From NCBI RefSeq assembly GCF_008831285.2, contig NC_045139.1, forward strand, positions 4,934,704-4,998,703: 64,000 nucleotides of DNA. Reading direction: 5' to 3'. The translations under genes were made by a program, and so were the position numbers. Within the stretch, counting starts at the first letter, position 1, and each line of letters starts with the position of its first letter. The notes under the pieces were generated by a model. It was not told the DNA's origin and ran no database searches. It was given only the letters and a program-made list of their open reading frames with translations. Of this stretch, positions 35,227 through 47,577 are shown one piece after another. This DNA comes from Nymphaea colorata. Lineage: Eukaryota; Streptophyta; Magnoliopsida; Nymphaeales; Nymphaeaceae.

Positions 35227-35579
35227 GTGGTAACAGTTGACAGGAAAAATGGCAACAAATCATGCCTTTTCAGCTGTTGTGTTCACGGGAGAGGGGTGGA
35301 AGGGGTTCCTCAGTTGAGATTGACAACATTAAGGTGACTGCATGCATTATGAAAGTCAACTTATTATAAGAGTTACTTCGTGAATGAAATGTGTGATGCC
35401 TTGGTACTTCCATTTGTTGATTTTACATTGGATTTGTTGCCTCATCAAGTTATGCATTGGTTTTTCTTTTTTGTTGGTCTTGTAATTTTTTAACAAGACT
35501 TTAACGCTCACACACATATGATAGATTTTACACCTTATGATTACTAACTTGCTTTCACTTGTCTCCTTTGATTGTGTTT

Positions 35580-35825
35580 TGTAGAAATACGAACAAGAAG
35601 AGGAAGAGGAACAACGATCACGATGTAACGTGGAAAACCCTCAACACGAGGGAGAAAAAACCACGAATGAGGAGGAGTTGGTGCCCACTAGCAGCCAGAC
35701 TCTCTCTCTCCTTAGATTATCATTAACTCATAAGGATTAGGGTTACATGACTTAAGTAGTGCCCAAAACGGGCTACAAGGCGGATCGGGTATGGATCCGG
35801 ACCCGAAACGTACGATCTATCAACA
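35580..35825 (-). repeat. 3' LTR of the copia element at 35580-40739
   Basis: 246 bp, bounded by TG...CA, preceded by TSD TGTTT and followed on the plus strand by the polypurine tract complement. Confidence 0.93.
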
Positions 35826-37706
35826 CTCCCCCTCAAGTTGGGCATACATATCAAATATGCCCAACTTGGATACATTCCTCTCAAATGAAGCTGAAGGAAG
35901 AGCTTTTGTCAGAACATCAGCAGTTTGGTCTTCAGACTTCATGAAAGGTAAGATCAACTCTTTTGCATCAATTCTTTCCCGAATGAAGTGACGATCAATT
36001 TCAACATGTTTTGTTCTGTCGTGAAGAACAGGATTGTTGGCTAAGTTGATTGCAGACTTGTTATCACAGTACATCTTCATAGGTCCTTCAATCTCTATTC
36101 CAATGTCAGTCAGCAATATCTTCAACCATAGTAATTCTGACACTTCCATAGCAACTGCCCTATATTCTGCCTCTGCACTAGATCTAGAGCAAACATCCTG
36201 TCTCTTGCTCCTCCATACAACAAGGTTTCCTCCCAAGTAGACACAGTACCATGTAGTAGATCGTCTGGTATCACCACAACCTGCCCAATCCGCATCAGAA
36301 TAGCCCTCGATTTCCACAGTCTCTTGTTTCACATACAGGAGTCCCTTGCCAGGATTTTTCTTCAGGTAGCATAGCACTCTGTCCACAGCCTTCAGATGTG
36401 CATCGGTTGGTGCATGCATGAATTGGCTCAAAACATTCACCGCAAAGGTGATATCAGGTCTCATGAGGGTAAGATAAATTAACTTCCCAACCAGACGTTG
36501 ATATCTCCCATTGTCTTCTTCACAGAGAGGCTCTCCATCTCTAAGACTCAACTTGTGTCCAGTGTCAAATGGGGTAGGAGTAGGTCTACATCCCAATTTG
36601 CCAGTTTCTTCCAGCAGATCTAATGTGTATTTCCTTTGGTTTAGTACAAGACCAGTACTAGACCTAGCAACCTCCATACCAAGAAAATACCTTAGCTTAC
36701 CAAGATCTTTGAGATCGAATTCTGTAGCCAGTAACCCTTTTAGCTTGATAATCTCCTCCTCATCATCTCCTGTGACAATCATGTCATCTACGTAGACCAG
36801 CAGGAGAGTAACCCTGCTCTCCTTCTTCTTCACAAACAGAGTGTGATCTCCATTTCCTTGTTTGTATCCATGACGTATCATCACTCTTCTCAGTCGTTCG
36901 AACCACGCTCTGGGCGATTGCTTAAGGCCATATAAGGCCTTCTTCAGCTTACAACATTTTTCTGATTCTTCATATCCTGGAGGCATATGCATATATACTT
37001 CTTCTTCGAGGTCACCATTGAGGAATGCATTCTTAACATCCAGTTGATACATCTTCCACTCCTTCATCACAGCTAGGGATATAACCACCCTCACTGTCTT
37101 CATTTTCGCAACAAGAGCAAAGGTTTCTAAGTAATCAATTCCATATTTCTGGCTAAATCCCTTGGCCACAAGTCGAGTTTTATATCTTTCAATACTCCCA
37201 TCTGGTTTGTACTTGATGGTATACACCCATTTGGATCCAACTAAGTGAGCAGCTTCAAGAATCTTCAACACTTCCCATGTCATATTTCTTCTTAGGGCAT
37301 CTATTTCTTCTTTCATTGCATCAGCCCACTTAGAGTCACTTTGAGCTTCAGCAGCAGTCCTGGGGATCACAGCCAAAGAAAGAGTATAAACAAAACACTT
37401 GTTATCTTTTCCAAGTCTGGAATAAGAAACAAAATTACCAATGGGGTGTTGAGTACATGACCTTACACCCTTTCTCAGGGCAATGGGAAGATCTTCATTC
37501 TTCTTTTCAACCTCATCATGAGTCTCCATGGTCTCCACGGTAGGACTTGGTTCATCCAGGGAAGGAGTGGCATTGGTATTGGAAGTAGATCTAGCATCAC
37601 AAGTCATCATCTCTGTCTGAGTACCTCGTCTAGAGTAGAACTGTCCAAACAGCCGAGGGCCTTCCTTCTCAATGCTAGTGTCACACATTTCCTCCTTCTC
37701 AGGCAC
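35820..37706 (-). pseudogene. copia pol, reverse transcriptase and RNase H part
   Basis: A 628-codon open frame. Seen in order: a linker, the copia RT start (KWADAMKEEIDALRRNMTWE), [39 protein letters not shown], the catalytic YVDDMIVTG, then RNase H with SDADWAGC, SSAEAEYRA and DNKSAINLANNP. The domain part looks intact. Upstream stops at 37800-37802 and near 37757 in the same frame separate it from the integrase, so the element lacks one continuous pol frame. Confidence 0.9.
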
Positions 37707-37750
37707 ATCAACAGTAGTAAGCGATTCTACTTTCTTGTAGTCGAAAAAAT

Positions 37751-39067
37751 CTATAAACTAAAGTTCATGTCTCTGAGAATACTCTTCCCTGCCCACAGAC
37801 TACTCCCCCTGAAGAGGATTCTCACCAAAGTAAGAGGCATGTTCCAAGAAGGTAACATCCCTCGTAACATAAACTCGACCAGTAATAGGATCAATACATT
37901 TGTATCCTTTTTGCGTAGGAGTGTATCCAACAAAGACACCTTTGATAGACCTAGGATCAAGTTTCTTGACATTTGGACTGTGATCATGGATAAAACATAC
38001 ACAACCAAAAACACGAGGAGGAAGAGGGAATGGTGGACGACTGCCAGGAAGCAACGAGTGGGAAGTCCTACCAGAAGAACTGCATCACCCCCATAATGTT
38101 TAGGAAGATTTCTCTGAAACAAAAGAGCCCTGGTGACATTAAGAAGTTGACGATTTTTCCTTTCAGCAACCCCATTTTGAGGGGGGGTATAACTACAAGA
38201 TGTCTCATGAACAATCTCCCGTTGTCTAAGAAACTCCTCAACAGGCTGACACATGTATTCACGGGCATTATCGGACTGGAAAGTTTTAACATTCGCACCA
38301 TATTGGGTATGCACAAGAAGAATGAATGTCTCAATGATACGAGGAACCTCACTGCGGTCTTTTAACAAGTACACAAATGTAGCACGAGAAAAATTATCAA
38401 TGAAAGTGATATAATACTGGAAACCTTGACGGGTATGAATCCCCGAAGGTCCCCATACATCAGAGTGAATCAGGGAAAAAGCTTCATTAACACAACTAGT
38501 AGAAAGAGGGTACGAAGCCCTCACATGTTTGGCAAACTGACAAACATCACAAGAAAGGGAAGACAAATCAAAGGAGGAACACAAGTCTGGAAACAAATGT
38601 TTCAAAATCCCAAAAGGTAAATGCCCAAAACGTTCATGCCAGTACATAAAGGACTGAAGACAATATTCTCTTCTCTTATCTGTCTTGCGGATCGTTGTCA
38701 ACAGAGTAGTAGCCACACGTATGGGAAGACGATATAATCCATCAAAAGCTAAACCAATCCCAATCCTCTTCCTTGTCACCAAGTCCTGCAAAATACAGCG
38801 ATCGGCAGAGAAAATAAGTTCACAATTCAATTCTTTAGTAAGTCTACTAACTGACAAGAGATTTAAAAGAAACTGGGGAACATGTAAAGCGCCCTGCACA
38901 TGAAATTTGTCCAACAAGGACATAGTGTCTTCGCCTGCCACACAGGTAGAGGAACCATCTGCAAGAGAAACACGTTCCTTTCCCAAGGACAACTTATACT
39001 CATAAAACAATTTCGGATTACCTGTCATATGATGAGTAGCACCACTATCGACAATCCATTCCCCCAC
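37751..39067 (-). pseudogene. copia pol, protease and integrase part, frameshifted
   Basis: Starts with the aspartic protease motif WIVDSGATHHM. Then follow the integrase zinc-binding region (YWHERFGHL ... CDVCQFAKH), HSDVWGPSG, FQSDNAREY and PQNGVAERKNRQLLN. Near 38080 the copia reading frame moves to the overlapping frame at 38054-37800 (FGCVCFIHDHSPNVKKLDPR, then FVGYTPTQKGYKC). A small deletion there probably also removed part of the integrase C-terminus. Confidence 0.85.
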
Positions 39068-39124
39068 AGAAGAGTTACCTTTATTGCCAATAACTGCAAG
39101 AGCATGATTAGCTGTAGTTTCCTC

Positions 39125-40072
39125 TCATGTCTCAATCTTGTTGACATCCATCCTGCCCAAATAAGCCCTTAGTTCACGAAGCTGGTCAGCCGAAATAGAA
39201 AGTTTTTCCCCACTGGATTTGGGCGCCTCAGGCCCACGTGTCTTCCCATTGGAAGACCTCCCTCTATTGCCTTTCTTGTCTAGATAGAGATCCCAACAGT
39301 AATCGACGGTGTGACCCGTCTTCTTGCAGTGTGTGCATCGGCGAGGGGGTCTAGCCAAGCCTCCAAGTCCACGGCTCACAAGGGCTGATCTCTCATGAGA
39401 GAGATCAAGATCCCTCTTGCTTTCATTGGTTACCAACCTTCTCTGTTCTTCTGCTTCAACAACCGAGTATATATCTTCAATACTGGACACTTCTCCAGAA
39501 TTCAGAATCTGGCTCCGATCACCTTCAAACTCATCATTTAAGCCAGCTAAAAAGAGGAACACTTTGTTTTTCCATTTCTGAGCAATGTAAAGTGCCTGAT
39601 CTTGGGGACAGTGCCACGGAATATCAGAGTGATAGTCAAGTTCTTCCCACTTGGCTTTCAAAGCCCCATAGTATTCTGCAATAGAAGAGTTCCCTTGGCG
39701 AAGGTTATAAACAGTCTTCATTACTTGATAAGTGCGAATGACCGTCTTCTTCTGGCCATACATTTGCTCAAGGACCACCCACATGTCCCGTGCAATCTCA
39801 GCGGAGACAGAGTTGACAATCCACGTTTTTACTTGATTGTCCTCAAGGAACCAAGTGTGCCATGCATCACTTGTTCTTGTTGGTTCAGGGTTGCTCCCGT
39901 CGATATAGGCCATCCGACCACGGCCAGCAATCCCCATAGTCATGGCCGGCGACCACGAGAAATAGTTCTCCTTTGTGAGGCGAAGAGTAATAACCTGCAC
40001 AGGAACATTCTCGGGTCTCACAGTTCCAATTTCAGTTTGACTGACCATCGACGAGGAAGAAGAGGCTACCAT
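39125..40072 (-). pseudogene. copia gag
   Basis: I take the start at ATG 40072 (MVASSSSSMVSQTE), since the longer frame runs back through the LTR. The middle has the usual copia gag features (LTKENYFSWS, WELDYH, FLAGLNDEFEGDRSQIL). The end has a CCHC zinc knuckle, CTHCKKTGHTVDYC. A TGA at 39125-39127 lies in frame with the protease that follows; since copia elements normally have a single gag-pol frame, it is likely a nonsense mutation. Confidence 0.85.
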
Positions 40073-40493
40073 AATGACAGACCCACACAACGACGAGAGC
40101 AACAAGGGCAGGGAGCGACTGCAGCGTGGAACCCTGAAGACGGCGGCGTCGGCAGAAGGGCGGAGCGTGAGGCGCTGGACGGCAGCGGGAACAGAAAACG
40201 ACGGCGGGAGGCCCTTGGCGGCGCAAGAGCAGAGGGCAGCGCTTGGAGGCGCTCGCCGAGTGCAGGAGGACGAGCGGCGGAAGGGGGGACGGCGGCAGTC
40301 AGACGGGCGACGGGTGGGCGGACGGCGGCAGACGAACGGGCGACGGGAGGGCGGACGGTGGCAGACGGTGGACGGCGGCGGCAGTCGTCTTGGCGTCGGA
40401 CGGCGGCGATAAGCAGTGGCTCTGTAGGACGATAAACAGGGCGGGGCGCCTCCTCCAACACGTGAATGTTGGAACTTCACGGTTCTGATACCA

Positions 40494-40739
40494 TGTAGAA
40501 ATACGAACAAGAAGAGGAAGAGGAACAACGATCACGATGTAACGTGGAAAACCCTCAACACGAGGGAGAAAAAACCACGAATGAGGAGGAGTTGGTGCCC
40601 ACTAGCAGCCAGACTCTCTCTTTCCTTAGATTATCATTAACTCATAAAGATTAGGGTTACATGACTTAAGTAGTGCCCAAATCGGCCTAAAAGGCGGGTC
40701 GGGTATGGATCCGGACCCGAAACATACGATCTATCAACA
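40494..40739 (-). repeat. 5' LTR of the copia element at 35580-40739
   Basis: 246 bp, about 97 percent identical to the partner LTR. The tRNA-Met primer site lies directly inside it (plus-strand GGTTCTGATACCA at 40481-40493). Confidence 0.93.
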
Positions 40740-41063
40740 TGTTTTAACTGTTTATGCATTTCATGCTTTGCTCATTTGTGCATTATGGACAATTGTACAT
40801 TGTCTTATTATAATTTATTTAAGAAGTGAATTAGAACTTTCTGTTTTATTTGGCAAGCAGAACATACGAGGGTGACACCACCTTAACCTGTGTGCTCTGT
40901 GTGTGTGGTCACTCCGCTAACTACTCTCACTATACCTCTCTCATTAAATACTTAAGAGAGAGCATTCAGTGAAGAGAGAGACGAGAGACAAGGAGTAGTT
41001 GTGTTGCATTTATCCATGCATCTTCATGCATACAACTCCCTCCCTGCCCCTCATCCTCTGCAC

Positions 41064-41252
41064 CTAAGTCACACGGGTGTGCTAACGGTGGCGCATTCGC
41101 ACCCGCATCGTGTGCAGCCCGACACGGCATCAAATGACTTGACTGTTCTGGAAAATGTTTTGGCCAAGTTTTCATTGATATATCAATTCATGGTATCCTT
41201 GATAAAAAAAAGTTTAAAAATATAGACAAATAAAATTACTTATATAATAAAT

Positions 41253-41303
<51 letters not shown>

Positions 41304-41407
41304 TTATTTATTTATATTTATATGCTCTTGCCACACCCACACCTAATTGGAACTTGCCGCATCCCACACCGGCACCAGCACCCGTACTCCACACCCATGT
41401 GACATAG
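41064..41407 (-). mobile_element. short hAT-like MITE, same family as 28333-29637
   Basis: 344 bp in reverse orientation: starts CTAAGTCACACGGGTG and ends CCCATGTGACATAG. Flanking 8-mers CTCTGCAC (41056-41063) and CTCTACAC (41408-41415) match at 7 of 8. Contains a (TA)n tract (41257-41300) and CGCACCCGCATCG-like GC-rich words. Lies in the same LIG6 intron as the copia element. Confidence 0.75.
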
Positions 41408-41611
41408 CTCTACACAGGAACAAAAAAAAATGAAAGTGTTGTTTTTCAAACAAAATTTATTTGGTTGCTCTCTTATTATTTTTGTTTATCATAAATCTGT
41501 AACTCAATGTTTTTTTTTTCATAAATTCAAATCTTGTCTAATCTCTTGTTTTATTCTATAGGTTGATATTTGTATCTTTGTGTTCGACATCATGTTTGCA
41601 AATGGTGAACG

Positions 41612-43957
41612 GTGAGTGCAAATGATACCAGTTGATTGGCCAGTTCATATGATATTTATAACAGTGACTTGTGGACTTAATGCTTGGCGCAAACATGACA
41701 AATGAATACATATTCTTCTTTCCCAACTTTGGCCAAAGGTTCTTGAAAGTTTCATATAGTTTCGGTTTGGTTTTGATGCTTTGGTAGTCTTGGGCCTTAT
41801 GCTTTATTATTTGTTTATCTTTGTATGCATATGAATTTTCCTTAGATATATGTTTAGAGGTTCTTTTATCAGCATAATGATGTTCAACACGCTTATAATT
41901 GAAGACATTGTTTGCAAATGTACTTCATGGGCCAAATAGTTCTTGTTGAAGGGTTCCTTGACTCACTGGGTGCACTAATATTGGTTTGAAGATTTAATTT
42001 TTCGTGTTTTTTTTAATATAAGAAATGATGATAGAATCATAGAATAGTGTTTCTTAAAGTATTTACAAGAAGAGTTTCTAGGACCTTGTCATGCTTAGTT
42101 GAATGGCACATCTAAATATCTTCTAAAGTGAAATCTGTGGAGACCAATACCAGTACCTCTGCATTAAGGGGCTGTTGGTAATGGTCTGAACGGGGAATGT
42201 GTAATTCCAACAGCGTTAGCTCCATTACATGTGGCAGAAAAAATTCAATTAAGAACCTGGATCCTATTTCTCTTTTCCCAAATAACCATCATATGATCCC
42301 ACACGTAGAGTCCTTGTAGCACAAACTTTCATTTTGATACTCTCAAGAAATAAAGTTGTTTGTCCCATGTCAAGAATCTTGAACATTTGCTCAAAGCAGA
42401 ACATTATGGCCATGTCTTGGTGTGTCTCTAACTATGCCTCCATCATTGACATCCCAGCCTTCTGAAGTGCATACATATGTGTGTGAGCAAGGGAAATTAA
42501 AACACGAAAAAACCATGTTTGCCTGTTAATAAAATTAAGCAGCATGACAAATGATAAGCATTTCTGTCTAAAGCTTGGAAATGATCACCTTAAGCATCAT
42601 GTATATTGTCTTTACATTTTATTCTTGGTATTTATAAGAGTGGCATGATAGTTTTTTAAAACTGTTGATTGATCGAGACCTATGTCACATAGGTACGGGT
42701 ACGGGTGCGGGTGTAGGTATCGGTATAGGTACGAGTACGGACCATTTTCAAAAAACGTGGGTACGACCGTACACACACGGGCACACATATATATATATAT
42801 ATATTTCAAACAATAACAAAATGCTAAGAGTGTTCCTTTAAATACATTTTTCTTGAATTTTTCTGATTTTTACTAGTTTTTTCGGATTTTTTTTAGATTT
42901 TTTTAGATTTTTTATAATTTTTTAATATTTTTTATTACCATGGTTGTTCCTTTAAATACATTTTTCTTGAATTTTTTTTTTTCGGATTTTTTAGCATTAA
43001 CTATGAATTGGATCAGTAGAAATGGAGCGAGTTGGCAAGTAGGCCCGGATCCAAACTACTACACAGGACAGCTGTGTTGGGTTCATTTAGTCCTGTATCG
43101 AAAGTGAAGAAGACTTTCATCACTTTAAAGCTTGATCGATGGTTACCTTATTGACCAAGCTCTATGGCGGAAGCTGTAACCTATGTGGGTGCCGATGTGG
43201 TAAAGATATTTTATTATTATTATTAATTTTTGTAGAAATTAAATAAGGTGCCTGTGTGGTAAAGATATTTTATTATTATTATTAATTTTTTGTAAAAATT
43301 AAATAAGACGATTAAAATTATACATTTTATGGTAGTGGAAAATCAAAAAAGAAATGTTTGAAAAAAAGACAAACAGGTTTTATGAAAGCCACCATTCTTT
43401 AGTTTTGTATCGTTTTTTTTTTGAAAGAGAACATATAATATATCTATAGATGTATTTAATTTAGATGTGATGGTTGGCCGGTGAGAATGGTGAATTGAAT
43501 TTTATGGATTTTGGATCTGGTTTTTTCTCGAAATCAGATTTAGATCCAAACCATACACTTGGTTTAGATTTGGTTTGGTTTCGAAACTAGATCCAACCCC
43601 CGGATGCGGTTTGGGTGCGAGCTCATCAGCGGGTGCTGATTGGGTGCGCACCTGGAGCGCACCCGCACCCGCAACGCACCCGTGCGGGTGCGAGCTCACC
43701 TGAAACGCACCCAGGTGACTGTGGCTGTAACTTGAGCTTGAGCGAGGGTGGTTCGGCTGTTCGTCGTTCTTTCTAATGTTATAATCGTCTAATCGTTAAT
43801 CTAAAAAAAAAAACACATTTGAAGTCGGTCAAACGTTGACCATAACATTATTTGTGTTAGTATAACAAGGAGTTACTTTTATCTTCTTCTGGGGACTCCT
43901 TGTATAGAATTTGATGCGTTCTGAATCGGTTTCTGATGAATAATAGTTTGATTTCAG
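41612..43957 (+). other. LIG6 intron, no gene; hAT-family terminus at 42680
   Basis: AT-rich DNA. CTATGTCACATAGGTACGGG at 42680 matches the left end of the hAT-like family, and GC-rich CGCACCCGCACCC words at 43620-43720 match its right part, but no clean right end or duplication was found. A 59-bp tandem duplication lies at 43188-43306, and a repeated CCTTTAAATACATTTTTCTT segment at about 42835 and 42950. Confidence 0.5.
43188..43306 (+). repeat. 59-bp tandem duplication
   Basis: Copies from 43188 and 43247 share GTGGTAAAGATATTTTATTA and AATTAAATAAG. They lie in the LIG6 intron 41612-43957. Confidence 0.8.
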
Positions 43958-44416
43958 GTTGGTGGGATCTCCTCTACGTCAGTGACGAAGCTGCATGTTT
44001 TTTCCTTCTGATGATTTCTATCCAGTGCCACAATTTAGTGTTTAGGTTCTTTTTGTGAAAAAGAACTGCATTTCCTTGTACAACTTGACAGATTTAAAGG
44101 ACTTGTTCTATGATGCAAAAGTTGGATACTTTGAATTTGCTCAGGAAATGACGGTAAACTATTGACATTGGAAACTATTGGAGCTTGGCATGGTAATGGG
44201 CTAAAGGCTGGATGGTCAGTTTCTTCACTTGATTTCTTGTCCATATTATACTTATTTATTCCTGGGAGGCAAGCCCTCATATTTGGTAATGTATGATACT
44301 GTGCTGCTTGCTTCAGGTATAGTCCTTTTCTCATGGCATGTTATAATGCTGATTCTGAAGAGTTTCAGAGTGTGTGCCGTGTCATGTCTGGATTTTCAGA
44401 TTCTTTCTACATGGAG

Positions 44417-45502
44417 GTAAAACGTTTATGTGGTTCCTAAATTTCCCTTTTTGTTCTAGTTTAATGTATTTCAAAGTTCACAAAACCCTGTAACTTGAAA
44501 AATCTATTAGATACCTGTTTGTGATCTGGTTGTGTCATATTAGCATTTAGATGCTGAGCAGGCCTGCTGATGAGTAGCTGGGTCAGCTTACTTGCTTGCT
44601 AAGTCATGTAACTCTGTTGAAATATCCTGGTTGGACTACTGGAATGACCACTTTGAGTGCCTGTCCAGGGTGACTTGGGTAACTTAGTTTGTTGACTAGC
44701 TGGGGTTTGTACGTTTCTTTACTTTTTTCTTGGATGTGTTGATTGTCAATACCTGTTTGTTCATTTTTCATTGTTTTGACTTCGAGGAGCTCTGCATTCC
44801 TTTGCGTATGTTAATTTTGTTCTTACCATGACTTAATTATGACTGTTTTTAACATCTTTATTTGTTATACTGTGAACAGTTTGTCCAGCTTTAGGTTCCC
44901 ATGTATAGATTAATGACATTGTCTTCATTTTCGACGACCATCTGTTTTACTGGTATGCTTCCCTTGTTTATGGCATGGTGAAGAAGAATATAGGTCTAGC
45001 ATGTCAAAGATTAGACATTTTCATATTTGAAGTGTCAATTGCAGCTTTATATGACCTTGCGTCTCTGTTATGATGCTTCTGTTTGTTTATTTTTCTTACA
45101 GTTGATGTTCTTCATTAAGTCTTTTTTTGTCTTAGCTAAATTATTCCAGATCTTTGAAGTCTTTGTGCAAAATCAGGTTTCTCATGCAAGCTAAATTTCG
45201 GCTATTTCGATCACCTGAAGTTATTTCTGTTGGTTAAAATTTGATGGTTAACTAAGGAATCTTAAATATCACAATTTTAGAACCAACTCTATGTCTCCAT
45301 CCATTTTTTCACACAATTTTTAGAACCAACTCTATGACTCCATCTATTTTTTCATGGCATAACAGATTACATTTTTAATTGTGTCAAGAGTCATGTTACA
45401 AAATAGTTTGTCTCTCAGTTTTTCAATTTCCTTTTAAAGTTATAACTGTCATGTAAATTACAAATCTTCTTGTGCTGACACTAATTTATGACGAAATTGC
45501 AG
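44417..45502 (+). other. LIG6 intron, no gene seen
   Basis: AT-rich intronic DNA between the exon ending FSDSFYME and the exon beginning MKEFFSDEK. No repeat termini recognised. Confidence 0.6.
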
Positions 45503-46212
45503 ATGAAGGAATTTTTTTCTGATGAAAAGATCTTATCAAAAAAGCCTCCGTACTACCACACGTTGGAGGTGCCTGACGTTTGGTTTTCAACTGAGCTTGT
45601 TTGGGAGATAAGAGGTGCAGGTGAGGAGTGTGGTACCTATGTTTGTGTGCATTCATATGAAGCGAAATGCCATGGGCAGTTTTATTTGTTAGTTTCTTGC
45701 AAGAAGTATGGAAGGCTTCTGCAACTAATGCCTTGGTTGAACATATAGAGGATTCATACCAGTTAGTGACTTAAGCTGCAAGTTTTGAGTCATTTACATG
45801 ATCTGGGAACCAACTTATTGTTGGTTGGGTATGTGGGGATAACTGTAGCTCATCTGTTGACTGGAGAACCTCTTCTTTGTAAAGCAGCTAGGCAGTGCTG
45901 TACTTTGGTGCAAATTCATCATAAGTCTGCCCCCGCTCATATGCGCATACATATGCATGTATGTGTTATGTATGCATCTTTGTATGTATGTATATTTGCA
46001 TAGTGCTGTTCTTATATGTGTGTACTTATATGGATACTGTCTATCACTCACATGTGCACAATACATACTACATAGTTGTACTTAACTTTTCCTTTCTAAA
46101 TTTTCCTTTCTTTTGTAATTATTCTCTCTCGTTTCTGGTCAACACTGACCTTTGACTGCATTGGTTGGCCATTGACCAGCCGCCAGGTCTGCCAACAGTT
46201 AGTTCAGCCCCT

Positions 46213-46214
<2 letters not shown>

Positions 46215-46290
<76 letters not shown>
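46215..46290. repeat. (TA)n microsatellite
   Basis: About 76 bp of uninterrupted TA in the last LIG6 intron. The surrounding stretch 45621-46704 shows no gene and no sign of the expected OB-fold exon. Confidence 0.95.
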
Positions 46291-46291
<1 letters not shown>

Positions 46292-46704
46292 GTTGAGGGA
46301 ATATTCTTTTTCCAATTCGTGCTTTGTCTACGGATTGGTAAATAAAATTGTACAACTGTATATTGTTATTGTGCCTTTCTGTATGCATGTGAAGCTCTTT
46401 TGCCCTTGAGCTATGATCTTTATGTACAAGTGGCATATTTGTGTATTGTAATAAATGCTTTTGCTAAGCATTTTAGTCAATAAAGTCATATTTAATATTT
46501 TTTTGTGCCTTAATGGATGTGAAAATAGGACTTTGGGCATTGAATGATTGTCTTTGTGAAGAAGCCTTGTGTTTTGGCTTATAGGGTTGACATTGATTGA
46601 GGTTCCTATACTCTCATCAACTCCAGCCAAAGCTATTTGTTGCAGTGTTAGTCCATTACTCCATTTCCATGTATCATATGGGTTACCATGTATTTAGTTC
46701 GAAG

Positions 46705-47577
46705 CTATGTCACATAGGTGCAAGGTGCCGGTGCCGGAGCGACACATTCCAAAAAATTTAGGTGCAGCGAGGGTTTTTTTTATTATTACTAATACACACA
46801 CACACACACACATATAACAAAATTGTCTAATTCTATAAACAAAAAAAATTACAAATGTACACTATCTGCATTCGGTGCTATGTAAAATACTAAAATCTAA
46901 ATCAGTAAATGGTAAACGAGTAAATGTTTACCAATACACTTCAAACATTTGGTGCTAACAGTCATTGCAGCAAAACAGATCAAATTATGGACATTCAGCA
47001 GAAATTAGTCATAAAAACATGCTAAGCAAGTAAATATTAAACGGTATAACCATCATTGCAGCAAAACAAAAAACTGATCTGGGTGAAAAACATTTACACT
47101 TTAACAGTCAAACTCAAGCATGTATAGTGTATACCATGAAAACAACGATAAAAAATTTTCACATTTCAGAAAGTAATCGTTAAATCCTGAACATCACAAA
47201 AAAAAACTGAAATAAAACACGCTGCAAATATGAGCAAATGCCAAACAGAGTTGCAGCGCTCATTCCCAAAAGATAAAGGCAACAAAAACAATAATCAAAT
47301 TAAAGAGAAACAACAATGAAAGACAAACACACAAGTGGCAGCAAGAAATCGACTAGATGGATCGCAGACTCGCAGCTGATTTCTGACACATTTGGGTGGA
47401 GACCCAGCGGCCAGCGCTTCTAAACGCCAAACGGAAATGGACCAGATGGTCTTGCACTGGCTGCCTTGTGCTAGAGATGCGTTGAAGGTTGCCACTAGTT
47501 GTTGGAAGATAGCTCGCTGGTTTCATGTTGCTGGAAAACTCGGAGGATCGCCAAGACTCACACAACAACAATGCACT
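46705..47577 (+). mobile_element. hAT-like element, truncated on the right
   Basis: Begins CTATGTCACATAGGTGC and follows the body of the 28333 copy (AATGAAAGACAAAC, GGCAGCAAGA, TTTGGGTGGAGAC in order). It stops where the old copia fragment begins at 47578. The right terminus is not found on the far side of the copia fragment, so it was deleted. Confidence 0.65.

Larger units (their letters stand above)
35580..40739 (-). mobile_element. Ty1/copia LTR retrotransposon, full length, antisense in LIG6
   Basis: 246-bp LTRs (35580-35825 and 40494-40739) begin TGTAGAAATACG and end CTATCAACA. The target duplication TGTTT is intact on both sides (35575-35579 and 40740-40744). Read on the minus strand: primer site TGGTATCAGAACC next to the upstream LTR (40481-40493), gag, protease, integrase, reverse transcriptase/RNase H, and a polypurine tract (CTTGAGGGGGAG) at 35826-35837. 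The LTRs differ at about 7 sites (near 3 percent), so the insertion is fairly recent. The element sits in the LIG6 intron 35334-41561. Internal frames carry stops and a frameshift, so it is probably not autonomous now. Confidence 0.95.

Noticed and set aside
39602-40435. 277-codon plus-strand open frame
   Set aside because: Shadow of the minus-strand copia gag and of the GC-rich leader between primer site and gag; no plant or element protein reads in this direction.
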